This document shows positions 7,002 to 12,062 of a stretch of 12,062 bases of DNA, one piece after another; the stretch's first letter is position 1, and each line of letters begins with the position of its first letter. The notes under the pieces are model-generated. The model searched no databases. It was not told where the DNA came from and was given only the letters and a program-made list of their open reading frames with translations. Location: contig JAVBTE010000118.1 of assembly GCA_031556335.1 (NCBI GenBank), positions 1-12,062 of the forward strand. The letters run 5' to 3'. The position numbers were made by a program, and so were the translations under genes. This stretch comes from Limiplasma sp031556335. Lineage in GTDB: Bacteria > Bacillota > Clostridia > Christensenellales > Aristaeellaceae.

Positions 7002-7080
7002 AACGCAGTCAGTGAAGGGTCCAGGGGCTTTGCCCCTGGTGGGGTGCAGGGGTGAAACCCCTGCCGTCCCCCGTCCCCCC
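6989..7080 (+). repeat. Three-hairpin GC-rich repeat, copy 3 (direct)
   Basis: This copy begins inside the end of purD. Hairpin A is TGACCGCGT/ACGCAGTCA with a GAA loop and one mismatch (6991-7011). Hairpin B is a perfect 8-base stem, CCAGGGGC/GCCCCTGG, with a TTT loop (7021-7039). Hairpin C is a perfect 8-base stem, GCAGGGGT/ACCCCTGC, with a GAA loop (7046-7064). A tail of CCGTCCC units runs to 7080, five bases before the purL Shine-Dalgarno. The spacers GGGT between A and B, and GGGGTGCA before the C stem, are shared with the other copies. No T-run follows, so rho-independent termination is unlikely, which fits its place inside an operon. Confidence 0.85.
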
Positions 7081-7097
7081 CAATAAAGGAGGTTCCA

Positions 7098-10000
7098 ATG
7101 GCTGTTTACCGGATTTATGTGGAAAAGAAGCCGGAATACGCGGTGGAGGCCCAGGGGCTGCTGAAAGAGATTCGGGAGATTTTATTGATCGACCGGGTGA
7201 CGGGCGTGCGGCTTTTGAACCGCTACGACGTGGAGGGCATCGACCGGGCCCTGTTTGACAAGTGCCGGCCCATCGTGCTGATGGAGCCGCCGCTGGACAA
7301 CGCCTATGACGCGCTGCCGGAAGCGGGCGGCGCGGTGATTGCGGTGGAATATTTGCCGGGGCAGTTTGACGCCCGGGCGGCCAGCTGCGAGGAATGCATT
7401 CAGCTGGTAAGCCAGGGAGAGCGGCCCACGGTGCGCACGGCCCGGGTCTATCTGCTGGAAGGCGAGGCGACGGAGGAAGAGCTGGCGCGCATCCGTCAGC
7501 ATCTCATCAATCCGGTGGAATGCCGGGAAGCGGCCCTGGGGGAAAGGGCAAGCCTTGCGGAACAGTATCCAAAGCCCGGGGCTGTGGAAACCCTGGCGGG
7601 CTTCACAGCCATGGACGACCAAAGCCTGGCGGCCTTTGTAAAGCAGTACGGTCTGGCCATGGACCGGGACGACCTGGCCTTTTGCCGGGACTATTTTCGT
7701 GGCGAGCGCCGGGACCCCACCCTGACGGAGATCCGCATGATCGACACCTATTGGAGCGACCATTGCCGCCACACCACCTTTTTGACCCGGCTGACGGACG
7801 TGGCCATCGAAAAACCGGCGGTGGAGCGGGCGTTCCGGCAATACCTGGCCCTTCGGCAGGAAGTGCACGGGGGGAAGGACAAGCCTATCACCCTCATGGA
7901 CATCGCCACCATCGGGGCCAAGGCGCTGAAAAAGCGGGGCCTGCTGCGAAACCTGGACGAGAGCGAGGAGATCAACGCCTGCTCCATCCAGATCGACGTG
8001 GATGTAGACGGCCAAACCGAGCCCTGGCTTTTGATGTTCAAAAACGAAACCCACAACCACCCCACCGAAATCGAGCCCTTTGGGGGCGCGGCCACCTGCA
8101 TCGGCGGCGCGATACGCGATCCCCTGTCGGGGCGTACCTATGTGTACCAGGCCATGCGGGTGACCGGGGCGGCCAATCCGCTCAGGCCCGTGGCCGATAC
8201 CCTTCCCGGCAAGCTGCCCCAGCGCAAGCTGGTCACCACGGCGGCGGCGGGGTACAGCGCCTATGGCAACCAAATCGGCCTGGCCACGGGGTTGGTGGAC
8301 GAAATGTACCACGAGGGGTATGCCGCCAAGCGCCTGGAGATCGGCGCGGTGGTGGGGGCGGCGCCCCTTGGGAATGTGCGCCGGGAACAGCCGGTGCCTG
8401 GGGATCAGATCATTTTGCTGGGCGGCCGCACGGGCCGGGACGGCTGCGGCGGGGCCACGGGTTCCTCCAAAAGCCATACCCAGGAAAGCACCCAAACCTG
8501 CGGGGCCGAAGTGCAAAAGGGCAACCCGGTGGTGGAGCGCAAATTGCAGCGCCTGTTCAGGAACCCGCAGGTCACCCGCCTCATCAAGCGGTGCAACGAC
8601 TTTGGCGCGGGCGGCGTTAGCGTGGCCATCGGCGAGCTGGCGGAGGGGCTTTCCATCGACCTGGACAGGGTGCCCAAGAAATACGAGGGCCTGGACGGCA
8701 CGGAGCTGGCCATTTCCGAAAGCCAGGAGCGCATGGCCGTGGTGGTGGGGAAAGAGGACGCGGAGGCCTTCATCGCCTTTGCCGGGGCGGAAAACCTGGA
8801 GGCCACCGTGGTGGCGCAGGTGACGGAGCAGCCCCGGCTGACCATGCGCTGGAGGGGCAAGACCATCGTGGACCTGTCCCGGGCGTTTTTGAACAGCAAC
8901 GGCGCGGAAAAGCGGGCCCAGGCGCGGGTGCCGGAGGACGGCGTGAAGCAGGTCGCCTTTGGCGGCGAAACCTTTGCGCAAACCATGGCCGCCATGGTGA
9001 ACGACCTGAACATTTGCGGAAAAAAGGGTCTTTGTGAACGCTTCGATTCCACCATCGGCGCGGGCAGCGTGCTGATGCCCTTTGGGGGCAAAACCCAGCT
9101 GACCCCGGCCCAGGCCATGGTGGCCAAGCTGCCGGTCAAGGGAGAGACGACCACGGTCAGCGGCATGAGCTATGGCTTCCACCCCCAGGTGATGGAGCAA
9201 AGCCCCTTTGAGGGCGCGTACCTGGCGGTGGTGGAAAGCCTGGCAAAGCTGGCCGCCACGGGTTTTGACGTAAGCGGAGCCTACCTTACCTTTCAGGAAT
9301 ATTTTGAGCGCATGACGGGGGACCCCTTGCGCTGGGGCAAGCCCTTCGCGGCGCTTTTGGGGGCCCTGACCGCCCAGCTGGACCTGGGCGTGGCGGCCAT
9401 CGGCGGCAAGGACAGCATGAGCGGCACCTTTGAAACCCTGGATGTGCCGCCCACGCTGGTCAGCTTTGCCGTGGCCCCGGGCCGCAGCGGGGACGTGATT
9501 TCTCCGGAATTCAAGGCCCCGGGCCACAGTTTGCGCCTGATGGAATGCGACCCCTGGGACGCGGCGGGGCTGAAGGCCGGCTGGGCGGCCCTGTACGGCC
9601 TCATTCGCGACAAGAAGGTGGTGTCCGCCTGGGCCCTGGGCCTGGGGGGCGTGGCCGAGGCCGTGTTCAAAATGGCGCTGGGCAATGGCGTGGGCGTTAC
9701 GCTTTTCAAGGACAAAGATTTGTTTGCCCAGCGGTTTGGCAGCATTCTTCTGGAAGTGGCGGACGGCATGGAGCGGGACCCGGCGGTAATGGCTCTGGGC
9801 ACGGAGGTTGGCCATACCACCCAGGCATACGCCCTGGAATGCGCCGGGGAAACCCTGCCCCTGGGCCCCTTGACGGAGGCCTACGAAGCAAAGCTGGCCC
9901 CGGTGTTTCCCTACGCGGGCGGCCAGGGGCAGACGGTAAAGACCGTGACCCATGCGGCGCAGGCCTGGCCCAAGCCCGCCATCCTGACAAAAAAGCCCCT

Positions 10001-10790
10001 GGCCCTGATACCGGCGTTCCCCGGCACCAACTGCGAGGAGGACACCGCCCGGGCCCTTCGGCGGGCAGGGGCCGAGCCCCACGTGCTGCTGGTGAAAAAC
10101 CTGACCCCCTCGGCCATTGCCGAAAGCATCGAGGAAGCGGCGAAGCGGATCGCCCAAAGCCAGATGATCGTGTTCCCCGGCGGATTTTCCGGGGGGGATG
10201 AGCCGGACGGCTCCGGCAAGTTCATCACCGCCTTTTTCCGCAACCCCCGCATGAAGGACGCGGTGCACGACCTTTTGCGGCGCAGGGACGGCCTGATCCT
10301 GGGCATTTGCAACGGGTTTCAGGCGCTGGTGAAGCTGGGGCTTTTGCCCTTTGGGGAAATTGTGGATGTGAACGATCAGTGCCCCACCCTCACCTTCAAC
10401 ACCATCGGCCGCCACCAGAGCCTGCTGGTCCGCACCCGCATTGCCTCCAACCTTAGCCCCTGGCTTCAAAAAACCCGCCCCGGCGACATTCACACCATCG
10501 CCGTTTCCCACGGGGAGGGGCGGTTCGTGGCCGGGGAAGACATGCTGGAAGCCCTGGCAAAAAGCGGCCAGATCGCCGCCCAGTATGTGGACTTGCAGGG
10601 CAACCCCAGCATGGACCTGCGCTTTTGTCCCAACGGCTCCGCCCTGGCCATTGAGGCCATTTCCAGCCCGGACGGGCGAATTTTGGGCAAAATGGGCCAT
10701 ACGGAACGCAGCGGAAGGGATTTGTACAAAAACGTCGAAGGAAATAAGTTCCAGCCCCTGTTTGAAGGCGGCGTGGAATACTTCCGGTAA
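7098..10790 (+). CDS. purL: Phosphoribosylformylglycinamidine synthase, long single-chain form
   Basis: PurL converts FGAR to FGAM using ATP and glutamine. This 1230-residue protein carries the PurS-like, ATP-binding and glutaminase parts in one chain, so no purS or purQ is needed. Order: the N-terminal region begins MAVYRIYVEKKPEY, and then comes a linker ending in YWSDHCRHTTF (catalytic His222). The first AIR-synthase-like unit has FKNETHNHPTEIEPFGGAAT (about 314-333), and SKSHTQESTQTCGAEVQKG and FGAGGVSVAIGELAEG follow. A second unit has GGKDSMSGTFE. A class-I glutaminase starts near residue 965 (ALIPAFPGTNCEEDT). Its nucleophile is Cys1071 in GICNGFQAL, and His1201-x-Glu1203 (GHTER) completes the triad. 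It is somewhat shorter than E. coli PurL (about 1295) and resembles the Firmicute-type long clade. AAAGGAGG sits 5 bases before the ATG. TTA, CTA and TCA codons are absent over most of its length. Confidence 0.97.
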   Translation: MAVYRIYVEKKPEYAVEAQGLLKEIREILLIDRVTGVRLLNRYDVEGIDRALFDKCRPIVLMEPPLDNAYDALPEAGGAVIAVEYLPGQFDARAASCEECIQLVSQGERPTVRTARVYLLEGEATEEELARIRQHLINPVECREAALGERASLAEQYPKPGAVETLAGFTAMDDQSLAAFVKQYGLAMDRDDLAFCRDYFRGERRDPTLTEIRMIDTYWSDHCRHTTFLTRLTDVAIEKPAVERAFRQYLALRQEVHGGKDKPITLMDIATIGAKALKKRGLLRNLDESEEINACSIQIDVDVDGQTEPWLLMFKNETHNHPTEIEPFGGAATCIGGAIRDPLSGRTYVYQAMRVTGAANPLRPVADTLPGKLPQRKLVTTAAAGYSAYGNQIGLATGLVDEMYHEGYAAKRLEIGAVVGAAPLGNVRREQPVPGDQIILLGGRTGRDGCGGATGSSKSHTQESTQTCGAEVQKGNPVVERKLQRLFRNPQVTRLIKRCNDFGAGGVSVAIGELAEGLSIDLDRVPKKYEGLDGTELAISESQERMAVVVGKEDAEAFIAFAGAENLEATVVAQVTEQPRLTMRWRGKTIVDLSRAFLNSNGAEKRAQARVPEDGVKQVAFGGETFAQTMAAMVNDLNICGKKGLCERFDSTIGAGSVLMPFGGKTQLTPAQAMVAKLPVKGETTTVSGMSYGFHPQVMEQSPFEGAYLAVVESLAKLAATGFDVSGAYLTFQEYFERMTGDPLRWGKPFAALLGALTAQLDLGVAAIGGKDSMSGTFETLDVPPTLVSFAVAPGRSGDVISPEFKAPGHSLRLMECDPWDAAGLKAGWAALYGLIRDKKVVSAWALGLGGVAEAVFKMALGNGVGVTLFKDKDLFAQRFGSILLEVADGMERDPAVMALGTEVGHTTQAYALECAGETLPLGPLTEAYEAKLAPVFPYAGGQGQTVKTVTHAAQAWPKPAILTKKPLALIPAFPGTNCEEDTARALRRAGAEPHVLLVKNLTPSAIAESIEEAAKRIAQSQMIVFPGGFSGGDEPDGSGKFITAFFRNPRMKDAVHDLLRRRDGLILGICNGFQALVKLGLLPFGEIVDVNDQCPTLTFNTIGRHQSLLVRTRIASNLSPWLQKTRPGDIHTIAVSHGEGRFVAGEDMLEALAKSGQIAAQYVDLQGNPSMDLRFCPNGSALAIEAISSPDGRILGKMGHTERSGRDLYKNVEGNKFQPLFEGGVEYFR

Positions 10791-10823
10791 GGTTTTTCAA
10801 TACAGCCCCCAAAGGAGAACGAA

Positions 10824-12062
10824 ATGGCAATGAATCAGGACCACAGCGGATACATCAGCCCCTTTTCCACCCGCTACGCCAGCCCGGAGATGCAGTTCGT
10901 GTTTTCCGAGGACAACAAATTCCGCACCTGGCGCAAGCTGTGGATTGCCCTGGCCCGGGCCGAGCAGCGCCAGGGCCTGCCCATTACCGACGAGCAGATC
11001 GCCGAAATGGAAGCCCACCGGGACGACATCAACTACGACGACGCGCAGCGGCGGGAAAAGGAATGCCGCCACGACGTGATGAGCCATGTATACGCCTATG
11101 GCCTGCAATGCAAAAAGGCCGCGGGCATCATTCACCTGGGGGCCACCAGCTGCTATGTGGGCGACAATACCGATGTGATTTTGATGAAGCAGGGCCTTGA
11201 AATCGTGCGCCGCAAGCTGCTCAACGTGATGGCCTTGCTTGCCGATTTCGCGGAAAAGCACAAGGACCTGCCCGCCCTGGCCTACACCCATTTGCAGCCG
11301 GCCCAGCTCACCACCGTGGGCAAGCGGGCCACCCTGTGGCTGAACGAGCTGCTGATGGACTTTGAAGACACGGAGCACCGCCTTTATAGCCTGGCCCTGC
11401 TTGGCAGCAAGGGCACCACCGGCACCCAGGCCAGCTTTGTGGAGCTGTTTTCCGGCGACAGCCAAAAAATCCGGCAGGTAGAGCAGGAAATTGCCCAGGC
11501 CATGGGCTTTGCCCGGGTGGTGCCTGTCAGCGGCCAAACATACAGCCGCAAAATGGACTACATGGTGGTCAGCACCCTGTCGGGCATTGCCCAAAGCGCC
11601 AGCAAGCTCAGCTACGACCTGCGGCTTTTGCAAAGCTTCAAGGAGATGGAAGAGCCCTTCGAAAAAAGCCAGATCGGCTCCTCGGCCATGCCCTACAAGC
11701 GCAATCCCATGCGCTCCGAGCGGATCAGCGCCCTGGCCCGCTATGTGATGGTGGACGCGCTGAACGCCGCCATCACCGCCGGAACCCAGTGGTTTGAACG
11801 CACCCTGGACGACAGCGCCAACCGCCGCATTGCCGTCAGCGAGGCGTTCCTGGGCATAGACGCGATTTTAAACCTGCTGATGAACGTGTGCGATGGGCTG
11901 GTGGTGTACCCCAAGGTGATCCGGGCCCGGGTGATGAACGAGCTGCCCTTTATGGCCACCGAAAACATCATGATGGACGCGGTGAAAAAAGGCGGCGACC
12001 GCCAGGAACTGCACGAGAAGCTGCGGGTACACAGCCAGGAAGCCGCCCGGGTGGTGAAGGAG
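10824..12062 (+). CDS. purB: Adenylosuccinate lyase, N-terminal 413 residues (cut by window edge)
   Basis: PurB removes fumarate from SAICAR to give AICAR, and from adenylosuccinate to give AMP. The frame is open from ATG 10824 to the window end with no stop; probably about 65-70 residues are missing. It belongs to the fumarase/aspartase superfamily and acts as a homotetramer. The substrate segments are RYASPEMQFVFS, EKECRHDVMSHVYAYG and IHLGATSCYVGDNTD. THLQPAQLTTVGKR holds the catalytic His156. The family signature GSSAMPYKRNP has the catalytic Ser at 286/287. Then come QWFERTLDDSANRR and ELPFMATENI. Spacing and wording closely follow human ADSL (catalytic His159, Ser289, as I recall them), with an N-terminal extension that the 431-residue Bacillus PurB lacks. 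AAAGGAG lies 6 bases before the chosen ATG; a second in-frame ATG at 10830 is less well spaced. It follows purL by 33 bases and is probably the same transcript. Confidence 0.97.
   Translation, partial: MAMNQDHSGYISPFSTRYASPEMQFVFSEDNKFRTWRKLWIALARAEQRQGLPITDEQIAEMEAHRDDINYDDAQRREKECRHDVMSHVYAYGLQCKKAAGIIHLGATSCYVGDNTDVILMKQGLEIVRRKLLNVMALLADFAEKHKDLPALAYTHLQPAQLTTVGKRATLWLNELLMDFEDTEHRLYSLALLGSKGTTGTQASFVELFSGDSQKIRQVEQEIAQAMGFARVVPVSGQTYSRKMDYMVVSTLSGIAQSASKLSYDLRLLQSFKEMEEPFEKSQIGSSAMPYKRNPMRSERISALARYVMVDALNAAITAGTQWFERTLDDSANRRIAVSEAFLGIDAILNLLMNVCDGLVVYPKVIRARVMNELPFMATENIMMDAVKKGGDRQELHEKLRVHSQEAARVVKE

Noticed and set aside
7021..7080. Rho-independent terminator after purD
   Set aside because: The stems are strong but followed by C-rich sequence, not a T-run, and purL of the same pathway follows at once. 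The same holds for the stems at 4401-4488 and 3541-3634.
3541..7080. CRISPR array
   Set aside because: Only three copies, kilobases apart, one inverted, separated by full genes and made of several hairpins; no regular short spacers.
7394..8620. A 408-codon + strand frame inside purL
   Set aside because: Out-of-frame shadow rich in Gly, Arg, Pro and His; purL in the other frame shows continuous conserved motifs through this region.
7182..10700. A 1172-codon open frame on the - strand opposite purL
   Set aside because: It is in exact codon register with purL, so its stops would need TTA, CTA or TCA codons in purL, which are avoided in this GC-rich gene. The translation is low-complexity (His, Gly, Ala, Gln, Val) and matches no family I know.

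Overview
The window is a stretch of one de novo purine biosynthesis operon. Nine genes lie on the + strand and run head to tail: purC (3' end only), purF, purM, purN, an archaeal-type IMP cyclohydrolase (purO-like), a stand-alone AICAR formyltransferase (the C-terminal half of a normal PurH), purD, long single-chain purL, and purB (cut by the right edge). GC content is clearly high by eye, Shine-Dalgarno sites are strong AAAGGAG(G) types, PurF is the propeptide plus 4Fe-4S form, and PurL is the roughly 1230-residue form seen in many anaerobic Firmicutes. This fits a high-GC gut-type Clostridia bacterium (Oscillospiraceae/Ruminococcaceae or relatives). The taxon is an inference; no rRNA or lineage marker is present.

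Layout: purC-purF are 10 bases apart, purF-purM overlap by 4 (ATGA), and purM-purN overlap by 7. A 142-base gap precedes the cyclohydrolase, a 108-base gap precedes the formyltransferase, 31 bases precede purD, 96 bases precede purL and 33 bases precede purB. No stretch over 300 bases lacks a gene. No promoter, riboswitch or rho-independent terminator is visible; the operon's control region must lie upstream of the window.

Together the genes cover PRPP to phosphoribosylamine (PurF), GAR (PurD), FGAR (PurN, folate dependent), FGAM (PurL), AIR (PurM), SAICAR (PurC), AICAR (PurB), FAICAR (formyltransferase) and IMP (cyclohydrolase). Only the AIR carboxylation step (PurE, with or without PurK) is missing, probably encoded upstream. 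PurB also serves the later adenylosuccinate-to-AMP step.

Two things stand out. First, the last two steps are split over two proteins, and the formyltransferase and PurB both look more like the animal enzymes than like the E. coli or Bacillus ones. Second, the three wide gaps each hold a copy of the same GC-rich three-hairpin repeat. Two copies are direct and one is inverted. The inverted copy and one direct copy bracket the IMP cyclohydrolase gene, and the third copy supplies the stop codon of purD. I see no new defence, mobile or biosynthetic system here; the repeat family and its placement are the least explained part.
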